Shown piece by piece: positions 18,236 through 27,048 of a DNA stretch of 64,000 nucleotides (position 1 is its first letter; each line of letters begins with the position of its first letter). The stretch covers positions 23,070 to 87,069 of the forward strand of contig JANXWB010000025.1 in assembly GCA_025351345.1 (NCBI GenBank), given 5' to 3'. Under the pieces are notes generated by a model. That model was not told the origin of the DNA, did not search any database, and saw nothing but the letters and a program-made list of their open reading frames with translations. Source of the stretch: Synechococcales cyanobacterium GL140_1_metabat_312 (GTDB taxonomy: Bacteria; Cyanobacteriota; Cyanobacteriia; Leptolyngbyales; Leptolyngbyaceae). The position numbers were made by a program, and so were the translations under genes.

Positions 18236-19336
18236 TTAGTCTCCACTAATTGAGTCCTCTTTTCGCTTCACCACAGGCTTAGGCGGGGCTACCTCACCCT
18301 CACGCCTTGTAGGGGGCGGGGAAGCAGGAGGACGATCGCCCCCCCGTCCAGGAGGTGGACCACCCGGACGACGATTACCACCACCAGCACCCATAGGCCG
18401 ACGACCGCCCATCATGGGACGTTTGGGATACTTCTTAGGCATTACCAAGATAATAGAAGTGCCACTCAGAATTCGTAGATCTTGGCCATCTCGCTTGACA
18501 TCTAGATCCCAGAAATATCCTAAGACTTTTCCTTTCAGATCGCCCTCAAGGTTGAGTTTGAAATATTTCATTGATGGTTCTTTTTCACCTTTTTTACGAA
18601 GAACCTGCTGAATTTTAACCGAAACCTTCTGGTTCTCGGGTTCATGAGCAATGATTTCACCCCGAATTGAAAATACGTCAGTATCTACTTCAGAAGAGGG
18701 CACATAGTGAACAGCATCCTCAGATGAAGTCGAAACCGCTGAACTTGAGACCTTCGGATCTTCCGCTTGGGCTTCCTGATCGATCGTCTCATTAGTCAGA
18801 TCATCACCCGCCTCCACCGAATCAGGCTCATTACTCAGATTCTCCGGCTCCCATACCCCAACAATTTGCAGGTGAAGGGTTGCTTCCCGTTCTCGAGTTC
18901 GCGGATAAACTACCCAGACATGCTCTTGGTCCAGTTGAAGATGATTGCGGACTAAACTCATGACCCGGCCCAGCAAGACAGCTTCCACATGGGAACCATC
19001 CGCCATCACCATATTGCCCCGCGTAAATTGTTCATCGGAAGGATGGTAGATACCACGAACCACTCCGATCGCCCGATATTGAGTTGGTTCGCTAGGGGGC
19101 GGAATGGGACGCTGACGACCATCAGTCGGAACTGGCTCAATGGCGATCTTAGATTCAACCGCAGGGACCGATGGAACAGCAGGAATGGCTTTTTCCACAG
19201 ATGCAGGGGCGGGCCGCGATGGCGGACGGACTAACTTCATAGACTGACCAGATGGTAGGGTTTCCTCTGCCATGGGAGTTAGCAAGAGGTCTTCAGCCGA
19301 AGCTTTAGATGGGAGAGACTCAGGTTGATTTGACAC
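18236..19336 (-). CDS. Conserved cyanobacterial protein with proline/glycine-rich C-terminus
   Basis: 366 residues, function unknown. An N-terminal disordered Pro/Ser-rich part (1-85) leads into a folded beta-rich region (about 86-155: YRAIGVVRGIYHPSDEQFTRG, HVEAVLLGRVMSLV). An acidic linker (160-215) and a second beta region (about 216-300: VFSIRGEIIAHEPENQ, KVSVKIQQVLRKKG) follow, then an Arg/Gly/Pro-rich tail with GGRRPMGAGGG- and GGPPPGRGG-type runs. The Gly-Arg tail suggests RNA or nucleic-acid contact, by inference only. No membrane segment or enzyme motif is visible. It is flanked by convergent and divergent genes, so it is monocistronic. Confidence 0.72.
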   Translation of the reverse strand: MSNQPESLPSKASAEDLLLTPMAEETLPSGQSMKLVRPPSRPAPASVEKAIPAVPSVPAVESKIAIEPVPTDGRQRPIPPPSEPTQYRAIGVVRGIYHPSDEQFTRGNMVMADGSHVEAVLLGRVMSLVRNHLQLDQEHVWVVYPRTREREATLHLQIVGVWEPENLSNEPDSVEAGDDLTNETIDQEAQAEDPKVSSSAVSTSSEDAVHYVPSSEVDTDVFSIRGEIIAHEPENQKVSVKIQQVLRKKGEKEPSMKYFKLNLEGDLKGKVLGYFWDLDVKRDGQDLRILSGTSIILVMPKKYPKRPMMGGRRPMGAGGGNRRPGGPPPGRGGDRPPASPPPTRREGEVAPPKPVVKRKEDSISGD

Positions 19337-19688
19337 GGGACTTAAATACTATTTCACGCAGAGCAGTAGCCAAGGGTTGAATCAGCTATGGTAATGAATC
19401 CAAGTGGACTTAAAAGAGATCCCTGCAATTTTGCAATTTTATGGAAATCTGACGCAAAACAAACAAATCAAATTCGTTGCTTTGGCCTGCGATCGTCACC
19501 ATGCTCAACCCTTTGGATACGCCTTCATTCTTACATGATACTGATTTCTCAGGGGGTACTTAGGATTACTTGGCTACAAATTCCTAAAAATATTGGTTTT
19601 CCCGATCGATGATTAACCAAATGTCCAGTCCACAAGCGGGGAAGCCATGTATTAAGATAGGTAACAGCCCTACTGTTTTGATCGTGCG
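19337..19688. other. Intergenic region before the exporter operon
   Basis: 352 bp between divergent genes. It holds a short direct repeat (TGCAATTT twice near 19430) but no convincing promoter or small gene. A 74-codon frame at 19388-19612 has no ribosome-binding site and an unprotein-like composition, and I do not treat it as a gene. Confidence 0.3.
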
Positions 19689-21239
19689 ATGAAATTTTCT
19701 TCACTCAACAATTTATTTCAAAAACGCCGCACTCCGATTCTGATTTTAGGAGGAGTCTTGTTGACTGGTGCGATCGGTCTGGTTGGGGCAACACAATTGA
19801 GCTGGCTGAAGCCAGGGGGTGAGGTAAATAAAGCGCTGGCCGAGTTGACGGTGGAAGCGAGGCGCGAGAAATTGATCGCAAAAGTGAAAGCCAGTGGCAC
19901 CATTACCCCGCGTCAAACCGTCAACGTCAGCCCAAAGAGCGCAGGACGGGTGATAAAACTCATGGTGGAGCAAGGGGATTCCGTGGTGGAAGGCCAAGAA
20001 CTCGCCCGTATGGATGCTTCAGACATTGAAGGAGAACGAGATCAGGTGCTAGCGGCGATCGCTTCGGCACAGGCAAGGCTTGAACAACTTCGATCGCCCA
20101 ACCGTCCAGAATTAGTCCGTCAGGCTGCAAATGAAGTAGGCCGATCGGAAGGTGATGTTTTTAATGCTGAAAGTGAAATATCGAATGCTCAGAGCGACAT
20201 TACCCGCAGTGAAGGGTTAATTGCCGATGCTCGGGCAGGACTTGAGCTAGCGCAACGACAATATGACCGAAATCTTAACCTACAGGGCCAGGGAGCCATT
20301 TCGATTAATGCCCTTGATGAATTTGAGCGTAAACTCCAAGGCGCAAGGCAAACCCTTCGTCAAACCGTAGCCCAACGCGATCAAGCTCAAGAAAAAGTGC
20401 GGCAGGCCAAGGCAAAACGAACTCAAGCCCAGATTCAAGTATCGAGTAAGCAAGAAGGCTTAACGCAGCAGGGGCAATCTGGAAGCGACGGGGACATTGC
20501 TGTGCAGCAGGCTCAAGTTGAAGAAGCACAGGCGAGACTTAAAGCCATTGAAACCCGCATCGAAGACACGATTATCCGTGCGCCATTTTCGGGACTGGTG
20601 ACCCAACGTTATGCATCGGTCGGGGCCTTTGTCACGCCAACAACTCAGGCATCGGCTTCTGCTACTGGCGGTGCGACCTCAACCTCTATTGTCGCGATCG
20701 CCAGTGAATTAGAAGTGTTGGCAAAAATTCCAGAGATTGATATTAATCAAGTGAAGATTGGTCTTTCTAGTGAGATGGTGGTGGATGCATTCCCGAGCGA
20801 GATCTTTAAGGCGAAAGTTCGGTTGATTGCCCCAGAGGCGATCGAAGAGCGAGATGTGAAGTTTTTCCAGGTTCGGCTGAAGTTGCTGAGTGGTCAGCGC
20901 ACGCTCAAATCTGGGATGAACGTTGATATGGAGTTTGCTGGACCTGAATCCGAGGCATTATTGGTGCCGACGGTCGCGATCGTGACTAAAAAAGGCAGGC
21001 CGGGTGTTTTGGTTCCTGATGAAAAAGGCAACCCAAAATTCAAACCTGTCACCGTTGGGACTACTCAATCAGGGCGTAGTCGAAGCAAAAGTAAGGATGA
21101 CGGTGGAGATAAGTCGGGGGGTAGTACCGGGAAAACCCAGGTCACAGAAGGCTTAAAAGAGGGCGATCGGGTCTTTATCAATCTTCCAGAGGGTCAAAAG
21201 CTAGATCAATTGCTCAAGGATGAAAAAGACAAGAAATAG
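19689..21239 (+). CDS. Membrane fusion (HlyD/MacA-type) adaptor of an ABC exporter
   Basis: Periplasmic adaptor of a tripartite exporter, 516 residues. An N-terminal membrane anchor (about 16-36) is followed by a split lipoyl/barrel-sandwich domain (TITPRQTVNVSPKSAGRV ... IIRAPFSGLVTQRYASVG). Between these halves lies a long Ala/Gln/Glu-rich coiled-coil hairpin (about 115-285). Then come a beta-barrel and a membrane-proximal domain. An unusual hydrophilic Ser/Lys/Gly/Asp insert (about 462-480) sits near the C-terminus. It forms one operon with a MacB-like permease and an ATPase, the same order as DevB-DevC-DevA. It should link the inner-membrane pump to a TolC-like outer-membrane channel, which is not encoded here. 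Confidence 0.88.
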   Translation: MKFSSLNNLFQKRRTPILILGGVLLTGAIGLVGATQLSWLKPGGEVNKALAELTVEARREKLIAKVKASGTITPRQTVNVSPKSAGRVIKLMVEQGDSVVEGQELARMDASDIEGERDQVLAAIASAQARLEQLRSPNRPELVRQAANEVGRSEGDVFNAESEISNAQSDITRSEGLIADARAGLELAQRQYDRNLNLQGQGAISINALDEFERKLQGARQTLRQTVAQRDQAQEKVRQAKAKRTQAQIQVSSKQEGLTQQGQSGSDGDIAVQQAQVEEAQARLKAIETRIEDTIIRAPFSGLVTQRYASVGAFVTPTTQASASATGGATSTSIVAIASELEVLAKIPEIDINQVKIGLSSEMVVDAFPSEIFKAKVRLIAPEAIEERDVKFFQVRLKLLSGQRTLKSGMNVDMEFAGPESEALLVPTVAIVTKKGRPGVLVPDEKGNPKFKPVTVGTTQSGRSRSKSKDDGGDKSGGSTGKTQVTEGLKEGDRVFINLPEGQKLDQLLKDEKDKK

Positions 21240-21332
21240 TCGTTAGTTAACCCGTTTAGTCCGATCGGCCAATTTGTAATCCCAGATCGTAACCCAACTT
21301 AATCAATCTCAACTCGTACAGAGGACTTCAAC

Positions 21333-22550
21333 ATGGATTGGCTCGAAAGTGGCAATATGGCAGTCAAAACCCTGACTTCCAACAAACTCAGAACCGGACT
21401 GACCATGCTGGGCATGATTATTGGCAATGCATCTGTCATTGCAATGATCGGCATTGGCCAAGGCGCGCAAAGATTGGCCTCAGAACAATTTGAATCCCTC
21501 GGACCCAACGTTTTATTCGTCACGCCCGGATCACAAGGTGCCCGTCAGCGCACCACTTTTTTACCGCGTAATTTAGTCTGGGATGATGCCAAAGCGATCG
21601 CCGCTCAAGTGCCCAGTGTTGCCAGTGTCGCCCCACAGCGTCAGTCTCAGCTCTCCATCACCTACGGCGGCAAAAACCGAACCACATTGGTCATGGGGAC
21701 CGCACCCGAGTATCTAGTCGTCCGGGACTTCGACGTAGCAAAAGGGCGTTTCATTAACAATGTTGACCTCGAACGCAACACCCGCGTGGCAATTTTGGGA
21801 TCTGAGGTTGCAGAACAGTTTTTTGAGGGGAAAGACCCGATCGGCAGCAAAATCCGAATCCGCAACATAAGTTTTGAGGTGGTAGGGGTCTTGCAACCAA
21901 AAGGCTCTTTTTTAGGCAATAACCAGGATGACGCGGTTTATATCCCCCTAACAACTTCCGCGACATCGCTCACGGGGCGCACTTCACCCTTTGGTTTAGA
22001 TCTGACCTTTATTTCTATATCAGCCATTAACGAAGCCAGTATTCCTGCCGCCGAATTTCAAATCACTAATCTACTTCGTCGTCGCCACAAAATTATTAAT
22101 GAAGACGACTTCACCGTCCAAACTCAAAAAGACATTCTTCGCATCGTTGGCACCATTACGGGCGGATTGACAGCACTGTTAGCCGCGATCGCCGCAGTAT
22201 CACTTTTGGTTGGCGGCATTGGCATCATGAATATCATGTTGGTATCAGTGTCCGAACGCACCCAAGAAATTGGACTACGAAAGGCGATCGGGGCATCGGA
22301 GCAAGATATTTTGATGCAATTTATGATTGAGGCCGTGATGCTATCGGCAGCGGGGGGCATTGTGGGGACAGGCGTAGGCATTGGGGGAATTTTGCTGGTT
22401 GCAGCCTTCTCTCCATTGCAAGCTGTGGTTTCGCCCCTAGCGATTACTTTAGCCGTGACTGTCTCCGGGACAATTGGGCTAGTGTTTGGAGTGTTTCCAG
22501 CCCGTCAAGCCGCACGATTAGATCCGATCGTTGCCCTACGCAGCGCTTAA
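21333..22550 (+). CDS. MacB/FtsX-type ABC transporter permease
   Basis: Inner-membrane permease of 405 residues with the MacB topology. There is one N-terminal transmembrane helix (MAVKTLTSNKLRTGLTMLGMIIG begins near residue 9), a large periplasmic domain (about 45-265), and three C-terminal helices within an FtsX domain. The mechanotransmission signature SVSERTQEIGLRKAIGA lies near 302-318. These permeases do not move substrate through the membrane but drive extrusion from the periplasm. The ATPase is a separate gene downstream, unlike E. coli MacB where it is fused. Substrate is unknown. Confidence 0.9.
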   Translation: MDWLESGNMAVKTLTSNKLRTGLTMLGMIIGNASVIAMIGIGQGAQRLASEQFESLGPNVLFVTPGSQGARQRTTFLPRNLVWDDAKAIAAQVPSVASVAPQRQSQLSITYGGKNRTTLVMGTAPEYLVVRDFDVAKGRFINNVDLERNTRVAILGSEVAEQFFEGKDPIGSKIRIRNISFEVVGVLQPKGSFLGNNQDDAVYIPLTTSATSLTGRTSPFGLDLTFISISAINEASIPAAEFQITNLLRRRHKIINEDDFTVQTQKDILRIVGTITGGLTALLAAIAAVSLLVGGIGIMNIMLVSVSERTQEIGLRKAIGASEQDILMQFMIEAVMLSAAGGIVGTGVGIGGILLVAAFSPLQAVVSPLAITLAVTVSGTIGLVFGVFPARQAARLDPIVALRSA

Positions 22551-22613
22551 AGCTTTATTTATTCTCCAATCTAAACTTAAAAACTCAAAATCCTCAAAAC
22601 CGCTAAAAATCCT

Positions 22614-23327
22614 ATGTCTACGATCGTTCAACTCCAATCTATTACCAAGGTTTACGGCATCGGCGACATTATTGTAAATGCCCTATCTGGAGTTGATCTG
22701 ACCGTCAACGCAGGAGAATATTGCTCCATCATGGGCACATCCGGATCCGGAAAGTCTACCATGATGAATATTATCGGCTGCCTCGATCGCCCGACCGCCG
22801 GACGTTATTACCTAGACGGAATTGAGGTCGATACTCTTGCCGATAACGAACTCGCCCGGATCCGCAACCAAAAATTAGGCTTTGTCTTTCAACAATTTCA
22901 CCTTCTCTCTCAACTGACCGCTTGGGAAAATGTCATGTTGCCAATGATCTACGCCGGAGTTCCGGTTCAAGAACGCCGCGATCGTGCCCGTGAAGCCCTT
23001 GTTCGAGTTGGTCTAGAGCAGCGTCTACAAAATAAACCCACCCAACTTTCCGGCGGCCAACAACAGCGAGTCGCCATTGCCCGAGCGATCGTTAACCGCC
23101 CCGTCGTACTGTTAGCCGACGAACCCACCGGAGCCTTAGATTCCACTACTACAGAAGAAATTCTGGATATTTTCGGCGAACTCAACGCCAGCGGAATGAC
23201 CGTAGTGATGGTCACGCATGAGGCTGATGTCGCCCGCCGGACCCACCGCATCATCTGGTTTAAAGACGGCAAAGTTCTCGAATCAAACCTCTCGCCTAAA
23301 GATGTCGCCTTAGTCAGTGCAGGTTAG
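22614..23327 (+). CDS. ABC transporter ATP-binding protein (MacB/LolD/DevA-type)
   Basis: ATPase of 237 residues. Walker A GTSGSGKST is at 41-49, the Q-loop VFQQFHLL near 91-98, the ABC signature LSGGQQQR at 145-152, Walker B VVLLADEP at 164-171, and the H-loop VMVTHEADVA follows. All catalytic residues are present. It is the third gene of the adaptor-permease-ATPase operon (63 bp after the permease stop). This set resembles DevBCA, which exports heterocyst glycolipids in Anabaena, but such operons are widespread in non-heterocystous cyanobacteria. Confidence 0.93.
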   Translation: MSTIVQLQSITKVYGIGDIIVNALSGVDLTVNAGEYCSIMGTSGSGKSTMMNIIGCLDRPTAGRYYLDGIEVDTLADNELARIRNQKLGFVFQQFHLLSQLTAWENVMLPMIYAGVPVQERRDRAREALVRVGLEQRLQNKPTQLSGGQQQRVAIARAIVNRPVVLLADEPTGALDSTTTEEILDIFGELNASGMTVVMVTHEADVARRTHRIIWFKDGKVLESNLSPKDVALVSAG

Positions 23328-23831
23328 TTAACACGGCTAGTTTTGACTACTCGCACTGGATCGGTCGAAATTTATTAAGCATTATCACTATATTGATATT
23401 GCTAATTCGCAACTCCCCATGTATGGACAAGGGGATTAAATTATCGTTGAAGAGCTTCAAATAAAGCCATATTTTCGAGCACAACAATTTTTTACAGGTA
23501 GGCCAATAATTATTAAGTCTTGATTAAACTATACAAAACTACTTGGAAATCATGAAATTTACCTATTTTGACCGATCGTCAGTCATCACAATTATCATCA
23601 ATTCATGATAATTATATTTAGATGAGCAGCGGTTGCTTAGGACCATCAACTTAGTCAACTCTACTGCCATAGCACCTTTACCCAAAAGACAGACCGTTCC
23701 TTGGAGACTCAAAGAAAGAGCGTCACACGACATCAACACTTTACTGGGGGATAGATAACCCATTGTTTTATGGCATCTTTGTAGGTCTAAAATATTGAGA
23801 TTGTAGTGCATCTTACATTTTGAACTCACAC
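23328..23831. other. 504-bp AT-rich intergenic region before rlpA
   Basis: It contains a perfect inverted repeat, ATTATCAT (23591-23598) and ATGATAAT (23605-23612), around a 6-nt loop. A weak minus-strand frame (23563-23829) is not accepted as a gene. No terminator for the exporter operon is obvious. Confidence 0.35.
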
Positions 23832-25070
23832 ATGTGTATCGTCAAATCAATTGCCGTTGTTTCCGCTGTTATTGGAGTCTTGGGTTTGAGTACAAAACTC
23901 TACTCAGTTTTTTACAAGTCTTCGGGTGCATCTAGCCAAGGGATAACATCTACGTTTTCACCTCTCGTGACCTCATCTCCGGAACAATTGGATAAAATCT
24001 CACACTCTTCAGACTGGATTAAAGCATTAGATGAGAAGTTGTTTAAAAAGAGCACCCCCATTCAGAATTCAGCGAGGGGTTCAGCGACAGATATATCGTT
24101 TAACAGATTAATGCCAGATGGCCCATCGACAAGCGATCGCAAAGAGACTCAAAGCTTTTCGATCGATCGCCTCATGACTCAAACCGTAGGCAGTTGGTTC
24201 GATCAGTTCCATCGTGTTTCTGGAGATTGGAACTCTGTATTGCCCGCAGTACTTGTCGTTGTGAAAGGGGATTCATCGGTACGATCGACTCCCGAAATGC
24301 CGTCCTCTATTGCTGAACTCCGGACCGCATTTTGGCAATGTTCTCCTCGTCAGGATATGAAATCGACAACGCAAGCAACTGAAGGTGGACTCTTTCAAGT
24401 GTGGGTAAAAGGATGTCAGATTGCAGAACTTCCCACCCGACAATCTGCCGAGGCACTATCCACTCGGTTAAGTGAGCTGTTACGGGCAGACAACTTAGAT
24501 CTTTCTAAACTGAGAGCTGTTTACCAAGACGACCACCCAATCATGATGCTGGGCGATCAGACCGTGTTTGTCATTACCCCAGAACTTTCCCAGCAGTTAG
24601 GCCACAATGGCGATCTGATTGCGATCAAATGGATCAATCATCTACGCGTTGCTGTCGGCCAACCGGAAATAGAGCTAGCCAAAGCCCAGTCGAATCTATA
24701 CAGTCTAGAAGAAACAAGTGAAGCCCTCAGTGGTTCAGCATCTTGGTACGGTCCCTATTTTCATGGCCGAATTACCGCCACGGGTGAAGTGTACAACCAG
24801 TTTGACTTAACCGCCGCATCCCGAACCTTACCCTTTAACACCTATGTGAAAATCACAAACAAAAAAAATGGCAAGCAGGTCATCGTTCGCATCAACGATC
24901 GGGGTCCTTATGTCGATGAAAATTTACGGATTCTCGACTTGTCCTATGGCGCCGCCACTTGTTTGGGCAGCGATGAATCAGGTGTCGTTCCGATCGATGC
25001 CGTCATTCTAAAACCCGCACCCGGTTCTAACCTACGGACTGCTCAAAAAATTGAGCCAACAGCACTCTAA
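23832..25070 (+). CDS. rlpA: RlpA-family double-psi beta-barrel protein (septal lytic transglycosylase-like)
   Basis: Exported protein of 412 residues from the ATG at 23832; an in-frame TTG four codons earlier is less likely. A signal peptide (MCIVKSIAVVSAVIGVLGLS) is followed by a low-complexity region. A cyanobacterial RlpA N-terminal domain comes next (FQVWVKGCQIAELPTRQSAE ... IAIKWINHLRVAVG). The C-terminal double-psi beta-barrel carries SGSASWYGPYFHGRITATGE, DLTAASRTLPFNTYVKI and VRINDRGPY. The catalytic-type Asp of NDRGP and the invariant residues of GxASWYG are present. RlpA proteins cleave denuded septal glycan strands in Pseudomonas. There is no C-terminal SPOR domain, so septal targeting must differ. 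Confidence 0.88.
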   Translation: MCIVKSIAVVSAVIGVLGLSTKLYSVFYKSSGASSQGITSTFSPLVTSSPEQLDKISHSSDWIKALDEKLFKKSTPIQNSARGSATDISFNRLMPDGPSTSDRKETQSFSIDRLMTQTVGSWFDQFHRVSGDWNSVLPAVLVVVKGDSSVRSTPEMPSSIAELRTAFWQCSPRQDMKSTTQATEGGLFQVWVKGCQIAELPTRQSAEALSTRLSELLRADNLDLSKLRAVYQDDHPIMMLGDQTVFVITPELSQQLGHNGDLIAIKWINHLRVAVGQPEIELAKAQSNLYSLEETSEALSGSASWYGPYFHGRITATGEVYNQFDLTAASRTLPFNTYVKITNKKNGKQVIVRINDRGPYVDENLRILDLSYGAATCLGSDESGVVPIDAVILKPAPGSNLRTAQKIEPTAL

Positions 25071-25100
25071 ACAAATCCTGAGTTGGTGATGTTTTTGCTT

Positions 25101-25165
25101 GATCAAGCCTGGGAGAAATCTGCGTCGTAAAGGCTTTTGTTTTGGTCAAGCCTGAGAGAAATCTG
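25101..25165. promoter_or_regulatory. Direct repeat pair in the sodB upstream region
   Basis: TCAAGCCTGGGAGAAATCTG at 25103-25122 is repeated at 25146-25165 with one substitution (G to A), at a 43-bp period. AGGCTT between the copies can pair with AAGCCT of the second. The second copy ends about 50 nt before the sodB ATG. Location suggests a regulatory element for sodB; the factor is unknown. Confidence 0.6.
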
Positions 25166-25217
25166 TTAAAATTGTTAAGAGAGATGAAGTCAAACAATTG
25201 TAGAGAGAGTATCTAGC

Positions 25218-25820
25218 ATGGCATTCGAGCAATCCCCCTTACCTTTCGCACCTGACGCCTTAGAATCCGCTGGGATGAAGGCTGAAACGTTTGAATATCA
25301 CTACGGCAAGCACCATAAAGCCTATGTTGACAACCTCAACAAATTAGTAGAAGGCAAAGCTGAATTTGAAGGCAAATCCCTAGAAGACGTTATTGTCATG
25401 ACAGCGGGCAACGCAGACCAAACCGGGATCTTCAATAATGCAGCTCAAGTGTGGAACCACAGCTTCTTCTGGAACAGCTTAAAAGCAGGCGGCGGCGGTG
25501 TACCAACAGGTGATTTGCTACAGAAGATTGAAACAGCGTTCGGTAGCTATGATGCCTTCAAAACTGAATTTGCAGCAGCAGCAGCAACTCAATTCGGCAG
25601 CGGTTGGGCATGGCTTGTGGAAGACGCAGGCACTTTAAAAATCACCAAGACTGCAAATGCTGACAACCCTCTAACTAAAGGTCAGAAGCCATTGTTGACC
25701 TTAGATGTCTGGGAACATGCTTATTACATTGACTTCCGCAATGCTCGCCCTGGCTACATTGCCAACTATTTAGACAAGCTTGTGAATTGGGATTTCGTGG
25801 CTGCTAATTTAGCTGCGTAA
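25218..25820 (+). CDS. sodB: Iron superoxide dismutase
   Basis: Cytosolic Fe-SOD of 200 residues, dismutating superoxide to hydrogen peroxide and oxygen. Metal ligands lie in FEYHYGKHH (His28), the second His in VWNHSFFW, and Asp/His in LDVWEHAYYID. The iron-type signature is clear: AAQVWNHSFFWNSL with the N-terminal-domain Gln, and a GGGG loop. No signal peptide. Ribosome site AGAGAG lies shortly before the ATG. A strong terminator follows. Confidence 0.97.
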   Translation: MAFEQSPLPFAPDALESAGMKAETFEYHYGKHHKAYVDNLNKLVEGKAEFEGKSLEDVIVMTAGNADQTGIFNNAAQVWNHSFFWNSLKAGGGGVPTGDLLQKIETAFGSYDAFKTEFAAAAATQFGSGWAWLVEDAGTLKITKTANADNPLTKGQKPLLTLDVWEHAYYIDFRNARPGYIANYLDKLVNWDFVAANLAA

Positions 25821-25839
25821 TTACTTCAAGATTTTATCG

Positions 25840-25881
25840 AAAAAGGGTGATGTTCTAGAACCAGTACATCGCCCTTTTTTT
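25840..25881 (+). terminator. sodB rho-independent terminator
   Basis: AAAAAGGGTGATGT (25840-25853) pairs with ACATCGCCCTTTTT with one G-U pair, followed by a run of T to 25881. The A tract also serves the converging Crp-family gene. Confidence 0.88.
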
Positions 25882-25922
25882 AATTGATTTGTTTTTAATT
25901 GATGCGTCTATTATCTATTTTA

Positions 25923-26570
25923 CTAAGACAGAATGATGTGACGAGTATCATCAAAGTCCAGAACGCCTCGATCGCGGAGTTGGCCCAATAGTCGGGTAAT
26001 CGTGACGCGAGTGGTACCGATCGCATTAGCAAAATGTTGATGGGTTAGACGAATGGTGATGCGATTTAGGGATTTGCCATTAAGGGTAATGGGGGAACTG
26101 ATTTCTCGCTTCAATAAGGCTAAAAATTCCACAAGTCGATCTTCCACTCGGCGATAACTCGCGATCGCCAATAATGATTCACTCTGCTGAAGGCGACGCT
26201 TCATTTGGCCAAATAAACATTGCGTCATCTCAGGTGACTGTAAAACTTCTTGCCAGTTCAACCGCATGAGATCAACATCAGAAAGCGCCGTTGCACTGTA
26301 CGGCTGCATACAGCTAAGGGGTTCACCAAAGGGCATTAGTGGCGAAATCAGGCCCAAGATAGCTTCATCTCCATTAGGATAGAGAGTACTGAGTTGCACT
26401 ACGCCCCGATATACGAGCCAAATATCGTGTTCATAGAGAGGAATGAATTGTCCTCTACGGAAAGTTTTCAAGCCTTTGCTTTGGTAGAGGGCTTCCAGAA
26501 CTTCCTGAATAGGAGCAAGAGGGGTAGAAGAGGTCGATCGCGTTGGCTGGTCGATTGATGAGAATTGCAT
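25923..26570 (-). CDS. Crp/Fnr-family regulator, NtcA paralog
   Basis: 215 residues: an N-terminal cyclic-nucleotide-binding-type barrel (about 30-120), dimerisation helix, and C-terminal Crp helix-turn-helix. The recognition region RLTHQHFANAIGTTRVTITRLLG is close to the NtcA counterpart encoded at 59850 ([23 protein letters not shown]). The barrel differs: the NtcA run [11 protein letters not shown]...DRFYH is replaced by PFGEPLSCMQPYS, with no equivalent Arg, so the NtcA effector 2-oxoglutarate is probably not bound. It therefore may read NtcA-like DNA sites with a different signal; that is inference. Converges with sodB. Confidence 0.88.
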   Translation of the reverse strand: MQFSSIDQPTRSTSSTPLAPIQEVLEALYQSKGLKTFRRGQFIPLYEHDIWLVYRGVVQLSTLYPNGDEAILGLISPLMPFGEPLSCMQPYSATALSDVDLMRLNWQEVLQSPEMTQCLFGQMKRRLQQSESLLAIASYRRVEDRLVEFLALLKREISSPITLNGKSLNRITIRLTHQHFANAIGTTRVTITRLLGQLRDRGVLDFDDTRHIILS

Positions 26571-27048
26571 GAGCTAACCTTAAAAATTCACAAGAAATAG
26601 TGACTTAGTGCAGACTTTAACCGAGTGCTGACTTAGCACTGAGTATGCATAAATTGGGTAATGCCCTAGTGGAAAAAATGAAGAATAACCAGGACTTCAT
26701 GAAAATTCTATCCTATGGGCCTTCTAGATTCGGCTGCTTTTTTCTATCCTTGCGGTAGAGGGGATACCATAAATTAAAACTAAAATATAAACTCAAGCTA
26801 AGTACGTATAAATTGAAACTAAGTAGTTTGACCGCTAATGCTCAATATAGAGCGTGAAGTTCAAGACAAGGTAATTAATACATTGAATTTTGGTTAAATT
26901 CTAGATAATATTATGTCTGGGACAAATTATGTTTTCCGACCCGATTAATAGAAGTTAAATCTCGAAATTAAATTGTGATATTCAAAGCTTGCATATCTGA
27001 AGCGAGTTCCCAATAATATAGGGGCGGATATTGGGGAGGGCGATCGTT
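26571..27048. promoter_or_regulatory. Divergent region between the Crp-family gene and the J-domain gene
   Basis: 478 AT-rich bases. A perfect dyad AGTGCT-GACTT-AGCACT (26624-26640) lies 54 nt upstream of the Crp-family start codon, in the range for an operator. A near-identical 15-mer pair (ATAAATTAAAACTAA at 26769 and ATAAATTGAAACTAA at 26808) lies further on. No small gene or RNA is recognised. Confidence 0.4.

Noticed and set aside
19388..19612. 74-codon frame in the exporter upstream region
   Set aside because: Composition and lack of ribosome site suggest chance; overlaps the expected promoter of the adaptor gene.
19689..23327. Assignment of the exporter as the heterocyst DevBCA
   Set aside because: This operon type is widespread in cyanobacteria without heterocysts; nothing in the window indicates heterocyst formation.
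23563..23829. 88-codon minus-strand frame between the exporter operon and rlpA
   Set aside because: GTG start without ribosome site, no family resemblance, and its end lies in the AT-rich palindrome area.
26769..26822. 15-nt repeat pair ahead of the J-domain gene
   Set aside because: AT-rich and about 230-280 bp from the start; chance similarity cannot be excluded.
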